Made by a program: the position numbers and the translations under genes
NCBI GenBank assembly: GCA_902798965.1
Contig: CADBYS010000009.1
Location: forward strand, 1 to 64,000
Length of the DNA stretch: 64,000 nucleotides
Direction of reading: 5' to 3'
DNA from: an uncultured Bacteroidales bacterium
GTDB taxonomy: Bacteria > Bacteroidota > Bacteroidia > Bacteroidales > Paludibacteraceae
Shown here: positions 1-7,346 of the stretch, piece after piece
Numbering within the stretch: the first letter of the stretch is position 1
Layout of the letters: each line of letters starts with the position of its first letter
Notes under the pieces: generated by a model
The model's input: the letters and a program-made list of their open reading frames with translations, nothing else
Told to the model about the DNA's origin: nothing
Databases searched by the model: none

Positions 1-869
1 ACCGCCATGCGTATCACAGCCGAGTGGAAGTTTTCTCCTAACAGCCCGATCAGCGTCCCATACTCCGTTTCAAGATGCTCGCCAAGCCTCTCTTTCTGGG
101 CATCGGTCAGGCTCCATTCGCGCTCTTCACCATTCAGCAGCGCCTCGTACGTCCGCAACATCCGCTGCCCCACGATCTTCGGAACAGCGCTCTGCACGTC
201 TTTTGAGTTCACATACCGCTTGTCAAAGCCGTTCGTTCCGCGGATAACTACGGTCAGCAAACGCGAGAAGTATCCGTTCTCGACCGAAGGCACGAGTGCA
301 CGATATTGTCCGAACGTACCGGTGAGAAGCATAGAGATTCGCGGGTTCTTGATCTCCGATGCACCTTTGACGCGGTTACGACTGATCGGTTCATGTTCTG
401 CGGCTTTGCGGAGCGTTGTGTTGTAATTAGCTGTCCCGCCTTTCCAGATGTCGGTGATCACACTGCCTTCGCTCTCGTGCAGGTAGCCGCAGCCGTTCTG
501 CTCTTCCAGCGCTTTGTAGAATGCAGCAAGTGTGCTGTCGCCGGCGATGAGCATGGGATACTGCTCGTCAATCACGCGCACCATCTCCAAGGCTTGATTA
601 GCGATACCCTTTCCCGAAGCCGCAGCCGCCAAGATGAAACTTTGCAGGTTGGCGTAGTACTTCTTGCCCGTCGGACCGTAGCGGAAGTACAGGTTAGGCA
701 AGCAGGCACTGGCAGCCGCAAGTGTAGCCATGAGGATGATGTCTTGCTCCTCGGGTGTTGAGGCTAACGACAACATCTGTTGCAAACTCTCAGGAAGTTT
801 TTGCATGTCGAGATGTTCAACAATGCGGAGGTCTGCTTGTCCCTCCAGCGAACTAAGGTTTTTGATCAT
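1..869 (-). CDS. DUF3987 family protein (partial, runs off the left edge)
   Basis: The minus strand is open from an ATG at 869 to the window edge (289 codons). The protein begins MIKNLSSLEGQ, then has a region like the DUF3987 primase/helicase-type proteins of Bacteroidetes mobile elements: a segment on compact residues and a small-residue stretch with A-A-S-G-K-G (about residue 83) that sits where a nucleotide-binding loop would be, followed by I-A-G-D-S-T. It continues with the R-I-S-M-L-L-T-G-T core. In known elements these proteins accompany integrative or mobilizable DNA. No integrase or relaxase is visible in the window, so mobility is inferred only. The C-terminus is missing because the window ends. 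No TAnnTTTG box was found directly upstream. Confidence 0.7.
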   Translation of the reverse strand, partial: MIKNLSSLEGQADLRIVEHLDMQKLPESLQQMLSLASTPEEQDIILMATLAAASACLPNLYFRYGPTGKKYYANLQSFILAAAASGKGIANQALEMVRVIDEQYPMLIAGDSTLAAFYKALEEQNGCGYLHESEGSVITDIWKGGTANYNTTLRKAAEHEPISRNRVKGASEIKNPRISMLLTGTFGQYRALVPSVENGYFSRLLTVVIRGTNGFDKRYVNSKDVQSAVPKIVGQRMLRTYEALLNGEEREWSLTDAQKERLGEHLETEYGTLIGLLGENFHSAVIRMA

Positions 870-1164
870 AATAATTAGGTTTTTTTATGGTTAATACTGT
901 TTGTGAGCGGCATTTTTCGGCGAACAGAAAACCGGTAAAAATTACACGTGCCCCTCCATAATATATATAGGAAGCCACCAACGGGATGTTTTTTGCGCTA
1001 CAGGCAGAGCTATTCGACATCGGGAAACAGCAAAACAGCCTCTACGCCACTCACTATCAGTTCGTTAAAAAAAGCTATTATTTGCTGTACACAAAATCAG
1101 TTATTTGGAAAAATTCTCTAATTTCGCAATCAAAATCCATATTCCGGCACTCGCTCTTGTTTCG

Positions 1165-1250
1165 TCATTTTTATGCAGTTTAGAGATTGCCGATCGACCT
1201 ATTTTATGCAGTTTAGAAAAAGCAAATTGTAGATTTTTATGCAGTTTAGA
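1165..1250. repeat. Three direct repeats with an exact 33-bp period
   Basis: The word TTATGCAGTTTAGA occurs at 1171, 1204 and 1237, each copy 33 bp from the next, with a few T residues before it. The spacers differ in sequence. The array ends 20 bp before the -33 box of the downstream ATPase gene. Three helical turns between copies would place bound proteins on one face of the DNA, so an operator array is likely. The rest of 870-1164 shows nothing I can assign. Confidence 0.7.
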
Positions 1251-1269
1251 AAGATTTTTTGATAGAAAA

Positions 1270-1301
1270 TTTGTATATATCAAAAAAAAGTTGTACCTTT
1301 G
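1270..1301 (+). promoter_or_regulatory. Bacteroidetes-type promoter of the DUF4143 ATPase gene
   Basis: TTTG at 1270-1273 and TACCTTTG at 1294-1301 are separated by 20 bp, the usual spacing of Bacteroidetes -33/-7 elements. The ATG of the ATPase follows 22 bp downstream. Confidence 0.75.
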
Positions 1302-1323
1302 CAGCGTCAAAACATAAGCAGTT

Positions 1324-2607
1324 ATGAAAAACTTAAAACGCATCTTAGAGTCGCAACGTGATGAGTTGAAGCAACTGGATTTGGCTTCGCTATGCACCCG
1401 CAAAGAAGAGCAAGAATTGCAGTTGAATAGTAATCTGGCTCAAGTTGTGATAGGTGTGCGCCGCAGTGGAAAATCCACGTTATGTCAAAAAGTGCTACTT
1501 GAAAAAGGAGTTAACTTTGCGTACGTTAACTTTGATGATGAGCGCTTGAGAAAAGCAAAAACGGATGATCTTGATGATGTGCTCCAAATGTTATATGAGA
1601 TTTATGGCGATTTTACGCACCTGTTCTTAGACGAAGTGCAGAACGTCAAAGATTGGCCGCTATTCGTCAATCGTCTTCTGCGTCAAAAGATGCGTTTGAT
1701 CATTACCGGCAGTAATGCAAATCTCCTTAGTGGCGAGTTGGCTACGCACTTAACAGGTCGTTACCATAAAATTGATTTGTTCCCATTCTCTTTTGCAGAG
1801 ATATGTCGGATGAATAACGTTGATATGCAATCGGGCAGCGTCAAAGCTATCGGTTTGAGGCAACATGCCCTGGCGCAATATATCATGGAAGGTGGATTCC
1901 CGGAACTGACGACCTTGCCGGAGATTAACCGTCACGATTACTTACAATCGCTGCTCAAAGCCATCATCGAGAAAGATATCTGCAAGCGCTATAAGATCAA
2001 GCACAAAAAAACGCTATCTGAATTGGCAAACAAGATGTTGGATTGGTTCTGTCAAGAAAAATCATACAATGATGTGACAAATGAGTTGGGTATTAAGTCT
2101 GTGCACACGACGAAGAACTACATTGAGTATCTGCAAAATGCCTATCTGTTGTATATCCTGCCGAAATTCTCCTTAAAGAGCAAAGAGAAGACAATGGCAC
2201 GTAAAGCTTATGCCATCGACCCTGCGTTTATCGACGAGCATGACAATGCATTGTTGACGGAGAGTTACGGCTTGCGCTTGGAGAACGTCATTACATTGGA
2301 GGTGGCACGTCGTATCCATAGCGAGTACCAACAAGTCTATTACTTGCGCAAAGATAATGAGTTTGAAGTTGATCTCGTAATAGTAGAGCGCAGCCATGTG
2401 AAAGAACTGATTCAAGTAACGTATGATTTCAGCAATCCTTCTGAAAAGCTTTTCAAACGTGAGGTGGAAGGACTGACGCGCGGATCAGCACTGACCCATT
2501 GCGACAACTTGACCTTGATCGTAATGTATGGAGACACGGGAATCATTGAGCATAACGGCAAGAAGATACGCGTTGTCAGTGCCTCCGAATGGCTGATAAA
2601 TCAATAA
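1324..2607 (+). CDS. AAA-type ATPase with C-terminal DUF4143 domain
   Basis: This 427-residue protein has an AAA_14-type ATPase domain: Walker A GVRRSGKST at 44-52, Walker B FLDE at 101-104, and a conserved GSNANLLSGELATHLTGR segment at 129-146. The C-terminal half (about 200-400) matches DUF4143, whose end resembles a nuclease-like fold with R-K-D-N-E-F-E-V-D-L. Proteins of this family are common in accessory regions of Bacteroidetes and archaea, and their substrate is unknown. The gene stands alone, with its own promoter and the 33-bp repeat array upstream. The family call is secure from the motifs; a defence role is only suggested by the neighbouring BREX operon. Confidence 0.9.
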   Translation: MKNLKRILESQRDELKQLDLASLCTRKEEQELQLNSNLAQVVIGVRRSGKSTLCQKVLLEKGVNFAYVNFDDERLRKAKTDDLDDVLQMLYEIYGDFTHLFLDEVQNVKDWPLFVNRLLRQKMRLIITGSNANLLSGELATHLTGRYHKIDLFPFSFAEICRMNNVDMQSGSVKAIGLRQHALAQYIMEGGFPELTTLPEINRHDYLQSLLKAIIEKDICKRYKIKHKKTLSELANKMLDWFCQEKSYNDVTNELGIKSVHTTKNYIEYLQNAYLLYILPKFSLKSKEKTMARKAYAIDPAFIDEHDNALLTESYGLRLENVITLEVARRIHSEYQQVYYLRKDNEFEVDLVIVERSHVKELIQVTYDFSNPSEKLFKREVEGLTRGSALTHCDNLTLIVMYGDTGIIEHNGKKIRVVSASEWLINQ

Positions 2608-2863
2608 ATTCTTATCTCACTACGTTCGAACGATTATTGCATCCGCAATTTTCACATTTCCACACATCCGTGTAGGTTCATTTCCTCTGTTCTCGCGATT
2701 TCTATGAGTGAGTTCCTCCCTCCATTCCCTGGAGATTCTATCTGCACATCAATACTTTCCTGTCATTTTTTCCAAATTTCCCCTCATTTCCCCATCTATT
2801 TTCCCTCTTCTCGTTAAATTTTTCACTTTTCATCCCACTTTATCCAAAAATCTACTCTTCTCA
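2608..2863. other. Pyrimidine-rich intergenic stretch
   Basis: About 255 bp between the ATPase stop and the next promoter. On the plus strand it is strongly enriched in T and C from about 2690. I see no credible gene, and short open frames here have no start context or recognisable product. Confidence 0.5.
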
Positions 2864-2895
2864 TTTGCATTTTTGAGAATTTTTTCGTAACTTTG
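2864..2895 (+). promoter_or_regulatory. Promoter upstream of the BREX leader RNA
   Basis: TTTG at 2864-2867 and TAACTTTG at 2888-2895 are 20 bp apart, a full consensus. Transcription would start near 2902, about 340 bp before brxF, so a long untranslated leader or a separate small RNA is expected. No second TAnnTTTG box is visible between 2896 and 3241. Confidence 0.75.
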
Positions 2896-2901
2896 TAGCG
2901 T

Positions 2902-3190
2902 ATTATTGTCCTTAATGGATTTTCCCCATTTGAGGATATAATGCGATTACATATAAAAGGCGTTTATTGACGCTGTTGGCGACTCTACAAAAAATTCGCA
3001 ACTTTTTGAAACTCGTTCGCAACAGTAAGCAATGAATGCCCCGTGGATATGTTATATCCAACCTTGTACCCGTTTGGGTATGGGGTGATTGTACATATCG
3101 GCGTGGGACTTCATGTGTTTTCTAACGAGTTCGGGTCTTGCGAATACCCTTGTAGAGCGTGAAAACTATGACGTTTCACGCTTTTTGTGT
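2902..3190 (+). ncRNA. Candidate structured RNA (rod-like, 6S-like or attenuator leader) before BREX
   Basis: The segment carries nested long-range complementarity: ACGCT 2970-2974 with AGCGT 3156-3160; CTCTACAA 2983-2990 with TTGTAGAG 3150-3157; ATTCGCAA 2994-3001 with TTGCGAAT 3138-3145; ACTCGTT 3011-3017 with AACGAGT 3124-3130; and an 8-of-10 match between 3032-3041 and 3105-3114. Inside are hairpins GGATAT/ATATCC (3045-3059) and TACCC/GGGTA (3067-3080). A small 5' hairpin lies at 2909-2936. The result is a long rod with internal bubbles. This shape recalls 6S RNA, but I cannot confirm a family. It ends in a terminator-like hairpin, so it may be a free small RNA or a BREX attenuator. Confidence 0.6.
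3156..3187 (+). terminator. Intrinsic terminator-like hairpin at the end of the leader RNA
   Basis: AGCGTGAAA (3156-3164) pairs with TTTCACGCT (3174-3182), followed directly by TTTTTG. The first five bases of the left arm also belong to the outermost rod helix of the leader, so the two pairings compete. This is the geometry of an attenuator, though simple termination of a small RNA explains it equally well. Confidence 0.6.
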
Positions 3191-3240
3191 GTATATGCAT
3201 CATAAATGCACTCAATAGGACAAGAAATAGGACTTGACGC

Positions 3241-3678
3241 ATGACCGTAATCAATGAGCAAATACTAAAGTTCATAGCCGGGCATCCTCGCACGAAGATC
3301 ATTCTGACGAGGCAGGTCATTGCCGGCTATGAGTGGGTGGATTTAGGCAAGGAGTTAAGTAAACTCCTTCAACCGGTCGTGCATCACAAACTTCTTCAAG
3401 CATTGGCTCTCGACAACCTGAACACATTCATCGCCAACAACACAGAAGAGCTGCCTGTTATTGGTGAGTATATTGCGTTAAAGAACACAGGCATTCTATT
3501 TGAGCCGGAGTTGAAGTTTGACATCCGTAGCATATTGGAGCAATGGGGCAAATCGCAGATCGTGCTATTCCAACTCTCGCCCAACGCACAAGTGACCGAC
3601 AACAAAGTCTATCTATCCAAATACGACCAATCCTGTTTTTTTGATTTGACAGGATTAAACTATATTGTTATTGAATAA
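3241..3678 (+). CDS. brxF: BrxF-like protein of a BREX type 3-like system
   Basis: A 145-residue protein that opens the BREX operon, 12 bp before brxC. Its C-terminal two thirds follow the BrxF pattern: an L-G-K-E-L-S-K-L-L segment, then L-K-N-T-G-I-L-F-E-P-E-L-K-F-D with a following helix and a short hydrophobic strand. BREX-3 BrxF proteins are normally described as P-loop proteins, but here the N-terminus (K-I-I-L-T-R-Q-V) has no GxxxxGK[ST] motif. Either this branch has lost nucleotide binding or the assignment rests on position plus the C-terminal pattern. The ATG at 3241 follows a duplicated ATAGGAC word, not a Shine-Dalgarno sequence. Confidence 0.65.
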   Translation: MTVINEQILKFIAGHPRTKIILTRQVIAGYEWVDLGKELSKLLQPVVHHKLLQALALDNLNTFIANNTEELPVIGEYIALKNTGILFEPELKFDIRSILEQWGKSQIVLFQLSPNAQVTDNKVYLSKYDQSCFFDLTGLNYIVIE

Positions 3679-3690
3679 ATTATACATCCT

Positions 3691-6600
3691 ATGAAATACC
3701 AAGATCTAATCCAATTTGACCCTGTAGATGAGATTATCAAATTCTCAAAGTTGGGCAAAGTCAATTACCGCGAAATGTTGGTGAAATCGTTTGTATGTTC
3801 TGACTCATACATTCGTTACATCCTCCCGTCTATTGCTCGTAATCTAAATCTGGAGAGTGAAGAAGAGACAAAAGGCATCCAGATTGTAGGTAACTACGGA
3901 ACCGGTAAATCGCACTTAATGTCGCTCTTTTCCACGATTGCGGAAGATGCACAATATCTTGATTTGTTGCAAAGTGATAAAGCCAAAGAGATATTATCAC
4001 CTATCGCCGGTAAATATAAGGTCAAATGTTTCGAATTGGGTTCTACGAGCGATCTTTGGACGTTAGTCTGCAACCAGATTGACCTGGCATTCGCAAGTTG
4101 GGGTATTAACTATAGTATCTCGGAGGACAAAGCGCCGGATATGTATGGTGATAAGCTGGAGCGCATGATGGCAGCATTCGAAGAACTGTATCCAGACAAA
4201 GGATTTATGATTGTTATTGATGAGATGCTGTCCTATCTGAAAGGTCGCAGTCAGCCGGATAAGATTAACTCCGATCTGCCGGTGCTGCAAGCTTTGGGAC
4301 AATTCTCCGACCGCACCCATTTCCGCATAGTTTTTGGTGTACAGGAGATGATTTACCAAGTGCCGGAATTCCAGTTCGCAGCCGACATGCTCTCCAAAGT
4401 CAACGAGCGTTATGCTGACTTGACCATTATCAAAGAGGATGTGCAGTATATCGTGCAACAACGTTTGCTTCGTAAGGATGAGCACCAGAAGCAGAAGATT
4501 CGCGAGCACTTGCAAAAGTTCGTTGCATTCTTCCCGGATATGAATAATCAGTTGGAGACATACGTTAACCTCTTCCCTGTTCATCCAAGTTATTTTGATA
4601 ACTTCCAGCAGATACGTATCGGCAAGAGCCAACGCGAAATTTTGAACACGCTGACGTTCAAGTTCAAATCAATGATGAACGATGATGTGCCCACTACAGA
4701 ACCGGGACTTATCTGCTACGATAGCTATTGGCAAGATTTGTTGGCTGACCAGAGTCTGCGTTCATTACCGGATGTGAATCGTGTGGCACTTTTAGCGGAA
4801 GATATCAACCAGAAGATTAATGCTAACTTCTCAAAAGGATACGCATCCAAGAAAGGGATAGCTCACCGAATCGTCGCAGCGATTGCCATTAAGACGCTCC
4901 AGAATGACTTGAGCGTGCAAAACGGATCAACAGCCGCTACGTTGGTTACAGACCTTTGCCCGATGGATGATATGTGTCAAAGCTACGATGATTTGGTTGA
5001 ATTGGAAATTGGCGGTATAGCCGACCAGATTGTGGCAATAACAGTCGGGCAATTCTTTGAGAAAGACAGCACCAACGAGGAATACCATTTCCGTATGCAA
5101 GGCGGTGTAAACTTCGAGCAGACGATTAACTCTTACGCAGAACAAATGGCACCGGGTGAGAAAGACCAGTATTTCTTCCAATTCTTGGCAGAAGTGTTGC
5201 CGGTAGAAGGTGAGACATATCGCACCGGTTTCCGTATCTGGCAACACCATATAACATGGTTGTCGCATAATTGCGAGCGTGAAGGTTACATCTTTATGGG
5301 TAATCCAGCAGCCAAATCAACCACGCAACCGCAACAGCATTTCTACATCTATTTCATGCCTATCTTCGAACCATCACCGCTGCAATCGGCTTCACTGGAT
5401 GATGAAGTATGCCTGTGGATGACAAGCATGGATGACGAACTACGTAAAGCGATCGCTCGATATGGCGCTGCATGTGTACAAGAGCATATCGCACCTACTG
5501 ATCAAAAGCAAAACTATACTTCGTTCCGTCGCCGATTATATAATGCTGCGCGCGACATCTTCAACAATCAGTTCTACGATAAGACAGAGGTCGAGTATCG
5601 TGGCACTCGAATGCCACTACGTACCATGCAAGGTGCTGACAAGGCGGATAGCAAGATACAGACGATTAATGCGATTGTCGAATATATCATGGATCCGCAG
5701 TTCACACGCGAGAATAATCTATATCCGAAATTCACTACGCTGACTGTGCCGTATGGTAGAGGTAACTGTGATTCGCTAGTTAAGTCTGCTAAGGAAGTGA
5801 TTATTGCTCCGCAGCAGTATAATAAGAACGGCGTTGCCATGCTTACGTCATTGGGCTTATATAACAATGGTCGTTTGGATACAGCTCATTCGCAATATGC
5901 TCAAGCTATTCGCGCCAAACTGGATACTATACAAGCAGGACAAGTCATCAATAGATCGGATATTCTCGAACCATTCTACGAGAACATCTATTGGACTAAA
6001 GAAAGTCGCATGGATGCTGAATTGGAGTTCCTCGTATTGGCTACCATGACGGCTCTTGGAGAAATTGAACTTGTTATGCAAGGCGGATTACATATTACTG
6101 CGTTAAACATTGACCAAATACGCAATGTACCGGTTAGTGATAGCGCCAACTTCACGCACATCAGTCGCCCAAGAGCAATGAACATGGCTGCTGTAAGGGA
6201 ATTGTTCTTGCAAGTACTGGGTAGAGACCTGTCGAATCAGATGAACGACCAATCCACATTTACACAGCTATGTGCCGAAGCACAAAACTTGTCGCAGAAA
6301 GCAGCTAAAATGGAGCATGAGGTGACAAACGGCATCACTATAGCAGGTGTGGAGATCGTATCGGCTGCTGAGGGATTCAATATGGCTAACCTATTTGCAC
6401 AACTTAAGGAGAAGTGCGACCAAATTCAGCGATATAATTCCGAAGTTAAGATGCGTAATATGCCGTGGCAGGTATCAGAGATACGGCAGATATTTGAGGA
6501 TGCTCGCAAGAAACTGGAAGAGGTAGACGGTATGACTACCATCATGCATCAGTTAGAAAGCGAGGTTTCGTATTTCCGTCAAGCTACGACAATGGTTACA

Positions 6601-7344
6601 GATAGTGTTCTATTGCAAGATATGGCGGTTGTGATGAACAAGATTCCATCTATGCTTCATGCCAACGACCAAGTGCGCACGCAATACCGCAATGAGATTC
6701 AAGCTATTAAGCAACGCTATGCACAATGGTATATCTCCGCATACGTGCACGCACACATCTCTCCGGCTGAGAACCAGAAGAAACAAGCCATCATGCAATC
6801 CAAAGAGAAACTTGTGTGCGAAGAGTTGTCAGCTGCCAACATATTCAATTACGCACGCTACAAGGAGTGGCTGGATGAGATGGAACTATTGAAGCCCAGT
6901 GACCCGGCTGTTACGCTAAATGCTGTAATGGCTAATCCGTATCAAGGTTTCAACCCTAAAGATGTCAAGCCCACCAAGTCATTGGATGAGTTGCGGGATG
7001 CAATAGAGCAGATGTATAGTGATTATTGCAAGCATATTCAAGACATCGTAAAAGATCCGTCACAAACTCAAAACATCGACATGCTGACTCAGGCACAAAA
7101 GAGTCTTTTGAGTGAGTTGCAAACAGACTCTGTAGAAATAACCGGGTCGAATGTAAGTCTGGTGGTGCAGATGCTGAACAAAATGATGGAGAGTTTTGAA
7201 CGCATTGAGATTGACCATCAGATGATTCTCAACAAGTTCAGTGTTCCTATCACAATGATGGGAGCCAAGAACTTCTTCAACGACTTGATAGATCAACTAT
7301 GCTATGGCAAGAACCCCAATAAAGTACGCATTATCTTTAAGTGA
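3691..7344 (+). CDS. brxC: BrxC/PglY-type ATPase of BREX
   Basis: This 1217-residue protein has the length of BrxC. Walker A GNYGTGKSH lies at 67-75 and Walker B FMIVIDEM at 172-179. The N-terminus (P-V-D-E-I-I-K-F) and the S-F-V-C-S-D segment before the P-loop are typical of the family. The remainder is mostly helical, with coiled-coil-like stretches around 860-950 and 1090-1180. BrxC is a large AAA+ ATPase required in BREX phage defence, thought to assemble on DNA with the other components. It lies between brxF and pglXI, and its TGA overlaps a possible GTG start of pglXI. The call is secure as a BREX-type ATPase. Confidence 0.9.
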   Translation: MKYQDLIQFDPVDEIIKFSKLGKVNYREMLVKSFVCSDSYIRYILPSIARNLNLESEEETKGIQIVGNYGTGKSHLMSLFSTIAEDAQYLDLLQSDKAKEILSPIAGKYKVKCFELGSTSDLWTLVCNQIDLAFASWGINYSISEDKAPDMYGDKLERMMAAFEELYPDKGFMIVIDEMLSYLKGRSQPDKINSDLPVLQALGQFSDRTHFRIVFGVQEMIYQVPEFQFAADMLSKVNERYADLTIIKEDVQYIVQQRLLRKDEHQKQKIREHLQKFVAFFPDMNNQLETYVNLFPVHPSYFDNFQQIRIGKSQREILNTLTFKFKSMMNDDVPTTEPGLICYDSYWQDLLADQSLRSLPDVNRVALLAEDINQKINANFSKGYASKKGIAHRIVAAIAIKTLQNDLSVQNGSTAATLVTDLCPMDDMCQSYDDLVELEIGGIADQIVAITVGQFFEKDSTNEEYHFRMQGGVNFEQTINSYAEQMAPGEKDQYFFQFLAEVLPVEGETYRTGFRIWQHHITWLSHNCEREGYIFMGNPAAKSTTQPQQHFYIYFMPIFEPSPLQSASLDDEVCLWMTSMDDELRKAIARYGAACVQEHIAPTDQKQNYTSFRRRLYNAARDIFNNQFYDKTEVEYRGTRMPLRTMQGADKADSKIQTINAIVEYIMDPQFTRENNLYPKFTTLTVPYGRGNCDSLVKSAKEVIIAPQQYNKNGVAMLTSLGLYNNGRLDTAHSQYAQAIRAKLDTIQAGQVINRSDILEPFYENIYWTKESRMDAELEFLVLATMTALGEIELVMQGGLHITALNIDQIRNVPVSDSANFTHISRPRAMNMAAVRELFLQVLGRDLSNQMNDQSTFTQLCAEAQNLSQKAAKMEHEVTNGITIAGVEIVSAAEGFNMANLFAQLKEKCDQIQRYNSEVKMRNMPWQVSEIRQIFEDARKKLEEVDGMTTIMHQLESEVSYFRQATTMVTDSVLLQDMAVVMNKIPSMLHANDQVRTQYRNEIQAIKQRYAQWYISAYVHAHISPAENQKKQAIMQSKEKLVCEELSAANIFNYARYKEWLDEMELLKPSDPAVTLNAVMANPYQGFNPKDVKPTKSLDELRDAIEQMYSDYCKHIQDIVKDPSQTQNIDMLTQAQKSLLSELQTDSVEITGSNVSLVVQMLNKMMESFERIEIDHQMILNKFSVPITMMGAKNFFNDLIDQLCYGKNPNKVRIIFK

Positions 7345-7346
7345 TT

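Noticed and set aside
306..761. Plus-strand frames opposite the DUF3987 gene
   Set aside because: The minus strand is open from 869 to the edge with a recognisable product. The plus frames have no motifs.
1165..1250. Possible CRISPR array (three repeats at 33-bp period)
   Set aside because: Only three copies with about 14-17 bp repeated and 16-19 bp spacers, no Cas genes, and a position directly at a promoter. An operator array fits better.
1324..2607. DUF4143 ATPase as the missing BREX helicase
   Set aside because: It has AAA/DUF4143 motifs and no helicase motifs, and lies in a separate transcript with its own promoter.
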